In this document: positions 1 to 10,866 of the stretch, piece by piece
Layout of the letters: every line of letters begins with the position of its first letter
How positions within the stretch are numbered: the stretch's first letter is position 1
DNA from: Drosophila pseudoobscura
Taxonomy: Eukaryota > Arthropoda > Insecta > Diptera > Drosophilidae
Length of the DNA: 64,000 nucleotides
Direction of reading: 5' to 3'
NCBI RefSeq assembly: GCF_009870125.1
Contig: NC_046683.1
Location: forward strand, 6,138,001-6,202,000
The notes under the pieces: generated by a model
The model's input: the letters and a program-made list of their open reading frames with translations, nothing else
The model's database searches: none
What the model was told of the DNA's origin: nothing
Translations under genes and position numbers: made by a program

Positions 1-362
1 TCATGTGAATCCGTTTAAACTGTCGAAGTGTATTGTGCGTCATTATTCTCTTTCGTGCCATTAGACTTGAATAGTTTTTCCATACTAAAAAGTAAAAAAA
101 AGCAGCTAAGAACGCCCCACTGGATAGCTCGACCAAAGGATACCCTATACTAAAACATAAAATACCATTTAAAAATGAGAGGAAACAAACGAGCAACGAA
201 TTTCTCAAGGAGATTTGCTTGTCTTGTCCTTTAGGAAAATGCTTATACCCTTGTGCTCAACGAATACAGGGTATAGAAGAAGAATCGAAAAAAAACTAAG
301 AAAACGACGAACGCAAATCGCAGCGGCATTGACGTCGACTTGCTGCTTATCATTTGTTCATA

Positions 363-401
<39 letters not shown>

Positions 402-1301
402 TGCGTGTGGATGCGTGTACTTGCTCTGCATTTGCTTTTTTCCTGCCAGAGGTGCCTTCACTGCTGCAATGATGATGATGATGGCGACACTCGACTGCAT
501 TTCCACTTAAGTGTGCAGTTTTTAGCATCATCATCTTTTTATTCTCTCCCATCCGACATCCTGATCATCAATTTTTTGAAGGGTGTTTGAACCAACACCC
601 CAACCCCAACTGGATTACAGCTGTCGCAAAACTGTCTTGAGTGGCGTTTGGCGGCATTTTTGGTTTAAATCCATTTTGTTTTTTTATTTAATTTCCCGCA
701 TACAATTGGAGCCAATTTGGTTTAATTGTTTTTATTAAGAGTTTTGGCCACGGACTGACAACACTGGACACCGTTCCACCCATCGCCGGACACGACACAG
801 TGCCGGACACAGCAACAATGCGTATAAATAAATCACTTAAATTTCATTGAGCCTCGTCTCTCACTTTGCCAGAGAAAATTGCATTTTAAATGCACACAAA
901 TTGAAAATTGCAATAATAATACGATATGCATGTGTGTGTGGGTTGAACTTTTGCATTGGTAAAACGTGCCTCATTATAGAGATCAATGGCTGTCCATGCT
1001 GGAAGCGCAATTTGAATGTAAATTGTTGCTCTTTTCACGTACACGCGCGCACATATGAAATTAGTGTTTAAGCATTAAAGATTATCTATCGATATCCATT
1101 ATTCATGTAGAAAAATCTCCATGCTGGATGTCACAATTTATTCATTTCCAGCTTACAGCAGTCGAATTTACAATCGTCTCATTTGGCATTTCACAGCACT
1201 GCTCCTTTGCTGCTGATGCTGCGCAACACTAATCGTTTCAATACTAATGCAGCTTGTAGACGTTTAACAGCACTGTAGTAAATCAGCTGACGACTTTGCA
1301 C
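1..1301. other. Left flank without a recognisable gene
   Basis: No coding sequence is supported. The stretch holds a (GT)17 microsatellite at 367-400 and otherwise AT-rich unique-looking DNA. Short open frames at 215-590 exist only because they cross the microsatellite. At about 1302 the sequence passes into the first copy of the Pam16-associated repeat. Confidence 0.6.
367..400. repeat. (GT)17 microsatellite
   Basis: Uninterrupted GT dinucleotide run, followed by an imperfect continuation. Confidence 0.97.
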
Positions 1302-1324
1302 TAATTGTCAAATTTTCACTCGCA

Positions 1325-2340
1325 ACCAAAGCAACCCGTTCAATTCAATTCAAGGTAAAGTGAAACAATTGTCATTTCTTTAATTATATTTATTAACATG
1401 CTAGAATTGTTTCAAACATTAAAATGTGTGTTCGCCATGCCAAAGGTCTCGCCATTAGCCTCCAGTTATTTAACGAGAAATTGTGAATGTGTAGTGCGTG
1501 AATATTTGCGTGTTTGTATGTCACCTCCAGTATGTCACCGCTATAAAGACCTAGGAAAGCTGTGATGGGTAATGGTAAATTAGTTCGCGGTGCATCCACT
1601 ATTTGCCACGGCTTCAACTTACCCCGTCAAAAGCTGTACGCTGTCCGTCAAGGATGGCTGTGTACCAGAGTAGAGAATTGTTCGCCAGATTAAGTAGTGT
1701 CGCCTTGTGATTCGTGGAAGTAGAAATTGTTCCATCCTACGGAGAGCGTCACATCAGTTTACAGGGCTTTCCTAGCTGTATTGTTGCATCATAGTGTCCG
1801 TGTATTTGCGTTGGCCGACTAGAAGAAGAACGAAGAGCGTTGAGGAACGAAACCGGCTTGCAACGGAGGCGCTGCTGTTTAACACTCACTATATATATAT
1901 TAGTCTTAACGAGGTATTATGTGTGCCGATTTGTGTAGAGCTCTTCTGATTTTGTTCACATTTTAAATTTTACTAAAATTTTATTTTTCACACAACAATT
2001 TTGTTATTTGTTTAACCGAAACTAAGTTTTTTTTAGGGGATGTTGCCCCTATGGAGCCCGAAACGATACTGAATTTGTTTGATTTTTTCAATAGCTCGTA
2101 AACTTTCACTTGCACTACGACTGGTTTTGAACCGAGAATGGCCTACTACAGCCATCCAATTTTTTGACAACGTGTTCTTGGGTGGATTTGAATGTCATGG
2201 CTAGATTTCGGCAGCTCTGATACTGTACAGTCTAGTATATTTCCGTTCTGCGACACCTGTTAGCACCGGGCCTAGCAATTCACATTAGGGTAATACAAAC
2301 ATGGGCGAAAGGAAGGCTTTTGTGAATCTGTTTTTAGTGC
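1325..2340 (-). repeat. Pam16-associated flank repeat, outer left copy
   Basis: About 1 kb block found four times (here, 3163-4210, 9640-10600, 11340-12345). Read on the minus strand it contains an AATAAA at 1980-1985, a TATATATA tract, a block with a 63-nt GTAAGT...CACAG interval that looks like a short Drosophila intron, and a final AATAAA near the outer end. It has a 74-codon open frame (1393-1617), but that frame starts with TTG rather than ATG, so I do not call a protein. It may be the 3' UTR or downstream region of Pam16, or a spliced non-coding transcript. Confidence 0.85.
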
Positions 2341-2484
2341 GAGGCTTAGGATTTGTGCACTTCTTTCAAAACGAATGTAATTAACATAAGAAGAGTCGAC
2401 ACCTAATCTGCTTTGCATGCTTCAGCCAAACGAATAGCTTCCACCATTGATTTTTTACCTTTTGTGTTGTATTTTGCGGTTTTG

Positions 2485-2868
2485 CTACTTGGACTCTGAC
2501 TGAGACACGGTCTGGGCCTCCCACTTCTTGATCTCCTGATCAATACGTTCCTTGGCCCGAACGACTTTCGATTGAATGTAGAACGATCCGCCTCCCTTCT
2601 TCTGATTGGCATGAAACAAGTACTGGAACTTGTTCTCGACTTCTCCGCGATCCAGCACATCCTTTACGTTCAGAATCAGCTGCGCCTCTTCCAGCGTCAT
2701 ACCCTTGAGCGCAGCATCGGTTTTGGTGGGATTAAAGGTGGCGGACTGCGCTGCATGCACCCGGGCTGCCTCCCTGTAAACTTCGACCTCCTGACGCACC
2801 GTCTTCGCGAACGCCTTGCCAATCGACTGGGCCCCCAAGAGAACGATCCTCACCAAGTACCGGGCCAT
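2485..2868 (-). CDS. blp-like: Pam16/Tim16 (Magmas, blp family) import-motor subunit, left copy
   Basis: Encodes 127 residues, close to the usual 115-140 for Pam16. Family knowledge: Pam16 sits on the matrix side of the TIM23 inner-membrane translocase and, paired with the J-protein Pam14, regulates mtHsp70 during protein import. The N-terminal hydrophobic helix (residues 1-20, ARYLVRIVLLGAQSIGKAF), the J-like core from GMTLEEAQLILNV (56-68), and the signature GGSFYIQSKVVRAKERID (93-110) all fit the family. At the position of the J-protein HPD motif the protein has QKK (89-91), as expected of the degenerate J-like family, where DKE or DKS is usual. The ATG is the only in-frame Met before the conserved start. 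There is no intron in the coding region. It differs from the right-hand copy at residue 92 (Gly here, Ala there). It diverges clearly from what I know of D. melanogaster blp, so it may be a paralogue. Confidence 0.9.
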   Translation of the reverse strand: MARYLVRIVLLGAQSIGKAFAKTVRQEVEVYREAARVHAAQSATFNPTKTDAALKGMTLEEAQLILNVKDVLDRGEVENKFQYLFHANQKKGGGSFYIQSKVVRAKERIDQEIKKWEAQTVSQSESK

Positions 2869-3162
2869 AGCAACTGAATTTAATATCTGGATTTCAGTAT
2901 CCGAATATATATATAAACATATATATATATACAGAATTTTCTCAGCTGTAGCGACGGCAACCGATAGTGCATTTCCTTTTTTCTAAATACCCGATGTGTC
3001 ACAGAAGAATCCGTAGTTTTATGAGCCAACGACAGGAGAACAAGTCTAGGTCGACAGAGCTGCTTCTGATCAATTACATGAATATTATAAATAATATTCA
3101 CGGCCTCACAGGCACTTTTGCTGAATCAAAAACACCCAATTTGTCAAATTTTCCCAACCAAA

Positions 3163-4210
3163 GCAACCCGTTCAATTCAATTCAAGGTAAAGTGAAACAA
3201 CTGTCATTTCTTTAATTATATTTATTTACATGCTAGAATTGTTTCAAACATTAAAATGTGTGTTCGCCATGCCAAAGGTCTCGCCATTAGCCTCCAGTTA
3301 TTTAACGAGAAATTGTGAATGTGTAGTGCGTGAATATTTGCGTGTATGTATGTCACCTCCAGTATGTCACCGCTATAAAGACCTAGGAAAGCTGTGATGG
3401 GTAATGGTAAATTAGTTCGCGGTGCATCCACTATTTGCCACGGCTTCAACTTACCCCGTCAAAAGCTGTACGCTGTCCGTCAAGGATGGCTGTGTACCAG
3501 AGTAGAGGATTGTTCGCCAGATTAAGTAGTGTCGCCTTGTGATTCGTGGAAGTAGAAATTGTTCCATCCTACGGAGAGCGTCACATCAGTTTACAGGGCT
3601 TTCCTAGCTGTATTGTTGCATCATAGTGTCCGTGTATTTGCGTTGGCCGACTAGAAGAAGAACGAAGAGCGTTGAGGAACGAAACCGGCTTGCAACGGAG
3701 GCGCTGCTGTTTAACACTCACTATATATATATTAGTCTTAACGAGGTATTATGTGTGCCGATTTGTGTAGAGCTCTTCTGATTTTGTTCACATTTTAAAT
3801 TTTACTAAAATTTTATTTTTCACACAACAATTTTGTTATTTGTTTAACCGAAACTAAGTTTTTTTTAGGGGATGTTGCCCCTATGGAGCCCGAAACGATA
3901 CTGAATTTGTTTGATTTTTTCAATAGCTCGTAAACTTTCACTTGCACTACGACTGGTTTTGAACCGAGAATGGCCTACTACAGCCATCCAATTTTTTGAC
4001 AACGTGTTCTTGGGTGGATTTAAATGTCATGGCTAGATTTCGGCAGCTCTGATACTGTACAGTCTAGTACATTTCCGTTCTGCGACACCTGTTAGCACCG
4101 GGCCTAGCAATTCACATTAGGGAAATGGGCGAAAGGAAAGCTTTTGTGCGAGGCTTAGAATTTGCCCACGTTGTCCAAAACCAGCAGAATTGACATAACA
4201 AGAGTCGACA
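3163..4210 (-). repeat. Pam16-associated flank repeat, inner left copy
   Basis: Second copy of the 1-kb flank block in the left arm, lying 5' of the intact left Pam16 gene because the units are tandem. It carries the same open frame (3222-3449, TTG start) and the same intron-like GTAAGT...CACAG interval. At 4120-4210 it runs into sequence matching 9640-9690 in reverse (the CCACGTTGTCCAAAACCAGC-type block), which ties it to the innermost right copy rather than to the outer left one. Confidence 0.85.
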
Positions 4211-4440
4211 CCTAATCATATAAATGTTATATCTGAGAAGAGTAGTAACTAACGAACTAATAAATGACTAAAATATAGAAATGTATCCACAATTGTCTCA
4301 GCTGTAGCGAAAGACAACCAATAGTGGACCTCCTATTTTTCCTATTTTTTATCCGATGGGTTATAACTCGATTCGTCGCTTTATTAGAATAACATGAATA
4401 TACTTATTGTATTCACGGTGCTACGTGTAAAGTTAAAAAG

Positions 4441-7400
4441 GAATTACGTTTGATCTAGTACTTTATTTTGATGTGTCGCGGAGGGGACACTTTTCGCCTA
4501 CAGGTGAAAAATACCCAAGCTGAAAGATGTTTTCGTTGTTATGTACGCATATTATTGCATATATGGACAGTTTTCGGCTGAGATTGCATTCGGCGAGATT
4601 TCTACACATTTAATTGAATAGTTTCACGTTCTCTTCGTCAGACTCATTTTGTATTCTGAATATGCCTAAAAATGGCAGCCAACGATTGTGTCAAAAGCTT
4701 GGCACATGGAATGGAATGTAATCAAAACGTTTCCTTGCTCAGATTCTCTCAGCTTCCGCATCCGCTCCAGAGGCGTATCTGCATATGTATGTAAGTGAGT
4801 GTGTGTGAAGCTCATAAACAAATTATACGCAAATTGACAGACTTCCGGGCGTAGGGCTGTCAAGCAGTTAAGTCCCTCTTGTTGTTGTTGCTGCTTCTGC
4901 TGCTTCCAATCCTTGGGGCACGTACGTTGTGGCAGCTGCTCCTTCCCGAATTCCCACTCTCTCTGGGGGAGATCTGATGCAATGTAACGTGTGCGTTAGG
5001 GGTATTAACGTAATTACAATAATGACTTGTTGCCTTGCCGGGGTCGCATCCCAGAGCCCATCCGCCTGTGCCGCTCCGGAACCCTGGCAGTCATAATTTT
5101 ATGTGTCGCATGGAGAGAAGAAGCGGCAGCGAGCCATCTCTCTGTGTGGCAGTGGAATCATCATTCACTCAACTGTTGCAGCTCTCGGCTTTCTGGCCAT
5201 TTTCCGTTAAAATTCACCAACTGTAATTGATCGCATTTGCGTTTTGTTGTTTGATTTCATTGTCTTGTGCGTGAACTGGTGTCTGGAGCCGCCCGAAACC
5301 CAAACTGAAACCAAAACTGTGGACGCTGCTGCTCCCCATTTTCTAGTTCAGAAGCCGCAGCTTTAGCTGTTGGCTGGGGCTCATTCATTATGCAAACACC
5401 TCCACATGGCTATCTAAACGTGGCCATGGCCAGCCTCGTGCTCGCTTCGCTCTGGCAGGACTGGCAGGAGTCCTGCCTTTTGCGATTAGTTGCCATTTAA
5501 ACTTCTATTACCGCCCCGATCGGTCCACCGATTCCGATTCCGATTCCATTCCGACTTCTATGCCTACATCTACATCTATTCCCATGCCTATTCCCATTCC
5601 CATTCCAATTCCCATTCCAACTCTGATTCCATTTGGTTTGGTATTTTTTGTGCTGTTGCCGGGAGGAGTAGGAGTGCGGCCAGCGGATGGAACGCTCGTC
5701 AGTTGTGTCCGATGGCTGGCCGCCATAGCATTTTGATTTCCGCACTGCATCCGGCAGTTTTAATCCCCCGACAGGGAGAGCGCCAGCCCACACAGTGTCC
5801 TCTCCTCCCTCGAAAATGCAACAAAAAATTTTAGAGTGCAAATGCAACAAGAAGTGCGAATTTTGTCGCACTCAAGTAAACCTCATGGAGGTTTCCCTTA
5901 CTGAAACTGATTTGGATGGGCAATAAATGGAATATATATATAATATATACGATAATGTTGCACATGCAATTAATGAGAATAAATATAGTACTTCTAGAAG
6001 AAACCAACCAATAGATAATAGATGATAATCTCTTTCCAGATAGAGTACAGAGAAGAGTACACTCATCTGTGGAGGGTAGAGGGTAGGGGATGGCGAACAG
6101 TTCACTATTTACCACACACGCACATGCAACGTGGGATCTGCTGCAACGTGGCAAGGCTGGCGTCGGTGATGCATGGCCATGGCCATGGCGCTGAAAGTGG
6201 TCGGAGCAGGCCTAGTGTCCGTGTCCAGTGTCGCATTCATTGCCATTCATTCGCTGCTGCCGTTCGTGGTTCGCCCCGACCCCCGACCCCCGATCCCCGA
6301 CCCCTGGCCGCCACTCCCCAGTCCCCAGTCTCCAGCCCCAGTCCGCCACCGGCTATCCACTCCCTGGCCGAATTGCGTACTGTTGTTGCTTGTGGCTAAC
6401 ATGCAAGCTTAGGATTTGGAAAACAATTTCACTGTTAGTGGAATGTCAACGTCAGGTCTCGCTTCTGCCAGTTCCACCGTATCCTTCTCCTCCACCTCCT
6501 CCTCCACCTCCTCCTCCTCCTCCTCCTCGTCCTCATGATCTAAAATTGTAGGCGCGATGCGTCGCACACATCACTAATTAGTGATGTGCAATAATCGTGC
6601 GTGTGCCTGTGAGGGAGGGCAGTTGTTGGAGTTGGTCGCCAGAGGCCTGCCAGGGGATTCGAAAGCACGGCCATGGCCATGGCTGCGGGACTTCGACGTA
6701 GTTGGCTCGGTTCAAAAATTGCAACATTGTTAATCAACTGTGCGTGTCGCATAAGTTGCATTTGCTTTCAGTTGGTTGGACGGGATTGGATTGGATGGAA
6801 CAGTGGTGCAGAGGGCAGGGGGCAGGAGGCAGGAGGAGCCCATGGTCATGGGTGGTGTGCGAAAGTGCTCTGGAGCTACCATTCACCACAAAATGGCCCA
6901 TTCATTCGGATGCACCCTTCGGCCGTCGCACCCTTTGGCCAAGTAAGTGAAAAATTGCACTGCGGATGAAGATCATAGCAAAATATGTTGGCATCCATGC
7001 TCAAGGTCAATCGGGCCCAATTCTCCTCGGAGGAATTCTCCCGATTTCTATTCTCCCAGATATGTCCCGCAGGAGTGCATTTATTTGGTTAATATAAACG
7101 TTCCTTTATCCCTGCACTATGGTTTTCGTTGGTGGTGCTGCTGTGCCCCTTGCCTTGATTTTAACATCAAAAGTTTCTCCATGATATTCCAAAAAATTGC
7201 AACCTAATGGGAAATGGGTGAGGATGACCAAGAGGCGGAGATGGGTGCTGGGTGGCGGGCTGCCAATACGTCTGGCTGCAGTAAATTGACCAGAAAAACA
7301 GCAAAGGGCATCGGGGTCAGCCTAATTGAAATTTCATGTTGTGAAGCAAGCGAGCGGACGGTTGAGGCCGATTGCGTGGTGGCTAGGAGGGAGTTCGTCG

Positions 7401-7559
7401 GTGGATTCTCTGGGATTTGTAATCAAGAGAAGAGTAAACGAGTGGGAGAAGGAACACCAAGAGGGAGGAAAAGAGAATTTTAAATTTTCCAAACAGCAAA
7501 AAATTAAATAAAAGTTAAATCGACAATTAAGAAATTCAACAAATTAAAAAACAACTGCG
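4441..7559. other. Spacer between left inverted-repeat arm and the Mtch-like gene
   Basis: No gene supported. It contains a degenerate CCGATT/CCCATT hexamer tract at about 5526-5625, a C-rich block at about 6275-6345, a CTC/CCT trinucleotide tract at 6484-6534, and two CATGGCCATGGC palindromes near 6174 and 6669. Open frames in this stretch follow these low-complexity tracts. Confidence 0.55.
6484..6534. repeat. CTC/CCT trinucleotide tract
   Basis: About 50 bp of CCT-type repeats with a few ACC interruptions. Confidence 0.9.
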
Positions 7560-8016
7560 ACCGATCGACCTATATGTATTATATGTATATTTAGTATAGG
7601 TAAACCCTTAAGAAATTATCTTCAGGAATAGTTACTCTTTACTTCTTTAGGTAGTGCTCACAACGTTCCCGATCGTTTTTATTATTAATTATTATTATTT
7701 TTTAACCTTCAACTTTACTTTGCACAATCGTCGTCTGTACATATGTATACGTAAGTATGTATGTACATATGTATGCACATATTTATATTTATATTTTTTG
7801 TGTTAGTATAAAGCAGTGGATTTTAATGTAGGACTTAAAATTCTAATTTCAGATCCGAGGAATTGAAAAGTTTCAGTATACTTTTTTCGCTCGACAGAAG
7901 CACAGCTACCGATATACTTCAAAACTAAATTTGTTTCTCAAAATTGAGTAAGTTTCTTTATACAAATAAAAAGAAAAACACTATTCGAAACATTTTTTCT
8001 TCAAATCAACAGAAAT
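7560..8016 (+). promoter_or_regulatory. Probable promoter/5' UTR of the Mtch-like gene with a 65-nt intron
   Basis: AT-rich region directly upstream of the Mtch-like ATG. A GTAAGT donor at 7948-7953 pairs with a T-rich tract and an AACAG acceptor ending at 8012, giving a 65-nt interval, the commonest size of short Drosophila introns. The acceptor lies four bases before the ATG at 8017. If it is real, the gene keeps a 5'-UTR intron and is not a simple processed retrocopy. TATTTATATTTATATTT at about 7780-7798 is a TATA-like candidate. The splice call is inferred from sequence alone. Confidence 0.4.
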
Positions 8017-9186
8017 ATGTCTGGAAATAGTCCTGGATTCGGGATCGAGGGGGATGACTATTTTGTGCTCCCGGATTCCGAAGACGATTTGGCTTTGGCC
8101 GTGATCCCTTTGCGGAACAACGGTGCTGGCGATGGGAATTACGTAGAGGATGGCCTTCACTTACGGGATCCTGAGCAGGGACCTCATCGCCTGGTTGCCG
8201 GTCGATCCGACATTAATGAAATTCGTGACATGGTGGCCCTAAATGGGCAGGACCACATTGAGTCTGAAGAGGGCCCGCTGCAGAATAACAACAGGAACAA
8301 CGAACAGGATGGACTCAATGACCCTTTGGAATTTTTCTGCACGGGGGTACTTTGGACTACGCTAATGCACCCGTTCCATCATGCCGGTGTCTTGATGCAA
8401 CTGGGCTTTGACCCTTTTCCTGGTGAGATTGTCCGGGTGGGATTGCTCGGATCGCGCAGTCTTCTGCCTGATACGCAACACCTCATTGGCTACATCCATC
8501 AGAGCGATGGATTCTTCGCCCTCTTTCGGGGTCTGAAGGCGAGCATCGCGGGAAATTTTCTTTCCTACCTGATGGAGTCAGCTATGGTGGCGATGGGTCT
8601 GGGAACTCGCAAACTAACCCATAAGACTGGGACTTCTGTGAAGGATGTGTCAAGGAACTTGCTAGTCAGAAGCATCCGATTGACCTTGAATCTGGTCGTC
8701 ACGCAGCCGTTAACTGTGGTCTCGACTCGCCAGATCGCCCAGTTTATAGGTTGCGAAAATGTCTACAAAACTCTGGCCCAAACCATCTGCAAGATATTCA
8801 CCGAAGAAGGCGTGGCCGGTTTCTACGCCGGATTTGTGCCCCGCCTGCTGCGCAATATAGGCGTCATGGCAGTCACCACTGTGGCGACGGCTCTCTTCTT
8901 CCACTATTGGCCGCAACACTCCAACATTCAGGTACTCAACGAGGTAATAGTCAATGTTTCGTCCTCGTACGCTCTGCACCCGTTGTCAGTGGTGGGCACC
9001 TGTATGGATGTTCAAGGGTCCCCCTTGGCTGCTGCAATGCCGTCTCAAATGCCGCACTATGAACACTGGACCAAGTGCTTTTATGATATATATCAAGGTA
9101 ATGGATTCTACCACCGTGGGGGCGTTCTTTTCTGGCGTACGGTGCCTGTCAAGGGGCTGAATGACTTTATGGGACGCCCGAAATAA
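8017..9186 (+). CDS. Mitochondrial carrier homolog 2 (MTCH2/Mtch)-like protein
   Basis: Encodes 389 residues in one open frame. Family knowledge: MTCH1/MTCH2 are divergent SLC25-fold proteins of the mitochondrial outer membrane; MTCH2 inserts tail-anchored proteins and affects apoptosis and lipid metabolism. Three carrier-like segments are visible: residues 101-176 (with HPFHHAGVLMQLGFDPFP and GFFALFRGLK), 208-300 (QPLTVVSTRQIAQFIG, then EEGVAGFYAGFVPRLLRNIG at 262-281, which matches the EEG-GF-AGLVPRLL motif of MTCH2), and 305-380 (LHPLSVVGTCM, then LFWRTVPVKG near the C-terminus, like the FFRKVP ending of MTCH2). A poorly conserved acidic, Asn-rich extension of about 100 residues precedes them, making the protein longer than the roughly 300-residue human form. 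The ATG follows an A-rich context and a likely splice acceptor. An AATAAA lies at 9234-9239, 48 bases after the stop. Insects have Mtch and an Mtch-like paralogue (CG10920 in D. melanogaster); I cannot tell which is the orthologue. Confidence 0.9.
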   Translation: MSGNSPGFGIEGDDYFVLPDSEDDLALAVIPLRNNGAGDGNYVEDGLHLRDPEQGPHRLVAGRSDINEIRDMVALNGQDHIESEEGPLQNNNRNNEQDGLNDPLEFFCTGVLWTTLMHPFHHAGVLMQLGFDPFPGEIVRVGLLGSRSLLPDTQHLIGYIHQSDGFFALFRGLKASIAGNFLSYLMESAMVAMGLGTRKLTHKTGTSVKDVSRNLLVRSIRLTLNLVVTQPLTVVSTRQIAQFIGCENVYKTLAQTICKIFTEEGVAGFYAGFVPRLLRNIGVMAVTTVATALFFHYWPQHSNIQVLNEVIVNVSSSYALHPLSVVGTCMDVQGSPLAAAMPSQMPHYEHWTKCFYDIYQGNGFYHRGGVLFWRTVPVKGLNDFMGRPK

Positions 9187-9233
9187 GCACAGAGTTGGCT
9201 CAGCCCTTTTTTTTCCAGCGTTTTGTTGAACAA

Positions 9234-9239
9234 AATAAA
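9234..9239 (+). terminator. Polyadenylation signal of the Mtch-like gene
   Basis: AATAAA 48 nt after the TAA stop codon at 9184-9186, within a T- then A-rich context. Confidence 0.65.
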
Positions 9240-9506
9240 CAATGTTGTTGTTGCAATGATATTTTCCATATAGACTGTAGCTTTTCACTCTCCCTTTATA
9301 GCTAAAGGTAGTATTTCATTTGACAGCTGCAACAGCGGATCACTGCTAGCCTTCACGGTATGTTTATACCATCGCAATGGTATCGTAAGAGACGAATAAT
9401 AGGAGCACCCTATTATAGGTTTTGTTGCCTGCCACAGCAACTGAGATTATTGTGTATGGTATTACTATTAATATAGTCAAACGAGAACAATTCATAAGAC
9501 TGGACC

Positions 9507-9638
9507 ATGGCCCGATACTTATCGAGGACCGTTCTCTTGGGGGTCCAGTGGATTGGCAAGGCGTTTGTATCGATCAGGAGATCAAGAAGTGGGAGGCCCA
9601 GACCGTATCGCAGGCCCAGTCAGGACCTGCATAAATGA
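9507..9638 (+). pseudogene. Internally deleted Pam16 copy (inner right)
   Basis: The first 20 codons match Pam16 (start MARYLSRTVLLGVQWIGKAF). A deletion then joins them to the region encoding DQEIKKWEAQT near the C-terminus. The junction is out of frame, so the frame opened by the ATG continues as an Arg/Ser-rich tail and stops at TGA 9636-9638, giving 43 residues. Most of the J-like domain, including the HPD-equivalent site, is gone, so it cannot be a normal Pam16. It carries more substitutions than the two intact genes and so appears to be an older copy. Whether the 43-residue frame is translated is unknown. Confidence 0.85.
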
Positions 9639-9639
9639 T

Positions 9640-10600
9640 TGGGGGTCTACTCTTGTTATGTCAATTCTGCTGGTTTTGGACAACGTGGGCAAAATCAGAG
9701 CTGCCGAAATCTAGCCATGACATTCAAATCCACCCAAGAACACGTTGTCAAAAAATTTAATGGCCGTAGTAGGCCATTCTCGGTTCAAAACCAGTCGTAG
9801 TGCAAGTGAAAGTTTACGAGCTATTGAAAAAATCAAACAAATTCAGTATCGTTTCGGGCTCTATAGGGGTAACATCCCCTAAAAAAAATTTAGTTTCGGT
9901 TATACTAGTTACAAAATTGTTGTGTGAAAAATAAAATTTTAGTCAAATTTAAAATGTGAACAAAATCAGAAGAGCTCTACACAAATCGGCACACATAATA
10001 CCTCGTTAAGACTAATATATATATAGTGAGTGTTAAACAGCAGCGCCTCCGTTGCAAGCCGGTTTCGTTCCTCAACGCTCTTCGTTCTTCTTCTAGTCGG
10101 CCAACGCAAATACACGGACACTTTGATGCAACAATACAGCTAGGAAAGCCCTGTAAACTGATGTGACGCTCTCCGTAGGATGGAACAATTTCTACTTCCA
10201 CGAATCACAAGGCGACACTACTTAATCTGGCGAACAATCTACTCTGGTACACAGCCATCCTTGACGGACAGCGTACAGCTTTTGACGGGGTAAGTTGAAG
10301 CCGTGGCAAATAGTGGATGCACCGCGAACTAATTTACCATTACCCATCACAGCTTTCCTAGGTCTTTATAGCGGTGACATACTGGAGGTGGCATACATAC
10401 ACGCAAATATACACCCAAATATTCACGCACTACACATTCACAATTTCTCGTTAAATAACTGGAGGCTAATGGCGAGACCTTTGGCAAGGCGAACACACAT
10501 TTTAATGTTTGAAACAATTCTAGCATGTAAATAAATATAATTAAAGAAATGACAGTTGTTTCACTTTACCTTGAATTGAATTGAACGGGTTGCTTTGGTT
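9640..10600 (+). repeat. Pam16-associated flank repeat, inner right copy
   Basis: Third copy of the 1-kb flank block, in sense orientation to the right-hand Pam16 genes. It contains the AATAAA-bearing tract near 9930, the TATATATA tract near 10016, the intron-like GTAAGT (10290) to CACAG (10352) interval of 63 nt, and a second AATAAA at 10530-10535. The TTG-started open frame at 10295-10534 is 79 codons here because of a small in-frame insertion. Confidence 0.85.
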
Positions 10601-10866
10601 GGGAAAATTTGACAAATTGGGTGTTTTTGCCTCAGCAAAAGTGCCTGTCATGTAATTGATCAGAAGCAGCTCTGTCGACATAGACTTGTTGTCCTGTCGT
10701 TGGCTCATAAAACTACGGAATCTTCTGTGACACATCGGGTATTTAGAAAAAAGGAAATCCACTATCGGTTGCCGTCGCTACAGCTGAGAAAATTCTGTAT
10801 ATATATATATATGTATGTTTATATATTTATTCGGATACTAAAATCCAGATATTAAATTCAGTTGCT

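Larger units (their letters stand above)
1302..4440 (-). repeat. Left arm of large inverted repeat (Pam16 tandem array)
   Basis: This arm is the reverse complement of the right arm at about 9340-12756. From the outside inward it holds a flank copy (about 1302-2340), an intact Pam16 gene (2485-2868), its 5' flank (2869-3160), a second flank copy (about 3163-4210), and a degraded remnant to about 4440 that still resembles the Pam16 5' flank. Marker strings recur in every copy, for example the GTCGACACCTAATC junction and the CCTAGGTCTTTATAGCGG block, so the arm is a tandem array of [Pam16 + flank] units read on the minus strand. Where the inner copy should carry Pam16 (about 4200-4285) the coding sequence is missing. 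The two flank copies look almost identical by eye, which implies recent duplication or gene conversion. Boundaries are good to some tens of bases. Confidence 0.9.

Noticed and set aside
2403..2660. 85-codon frame overlapping Pam16 (also 11075-11332)
   Set aside because: It is the alternative frame of the Pam16 coding sequence, repeated only because the gene is duplicated.
10295..10534. Conserved protein in the Pam16 flank repeat
   Set aside because: The frame starts with TTG, is broken by an insertion in the copy at about 12046-12250, and covers a likely intron; the similarity among copies simply reflects recent duplication.
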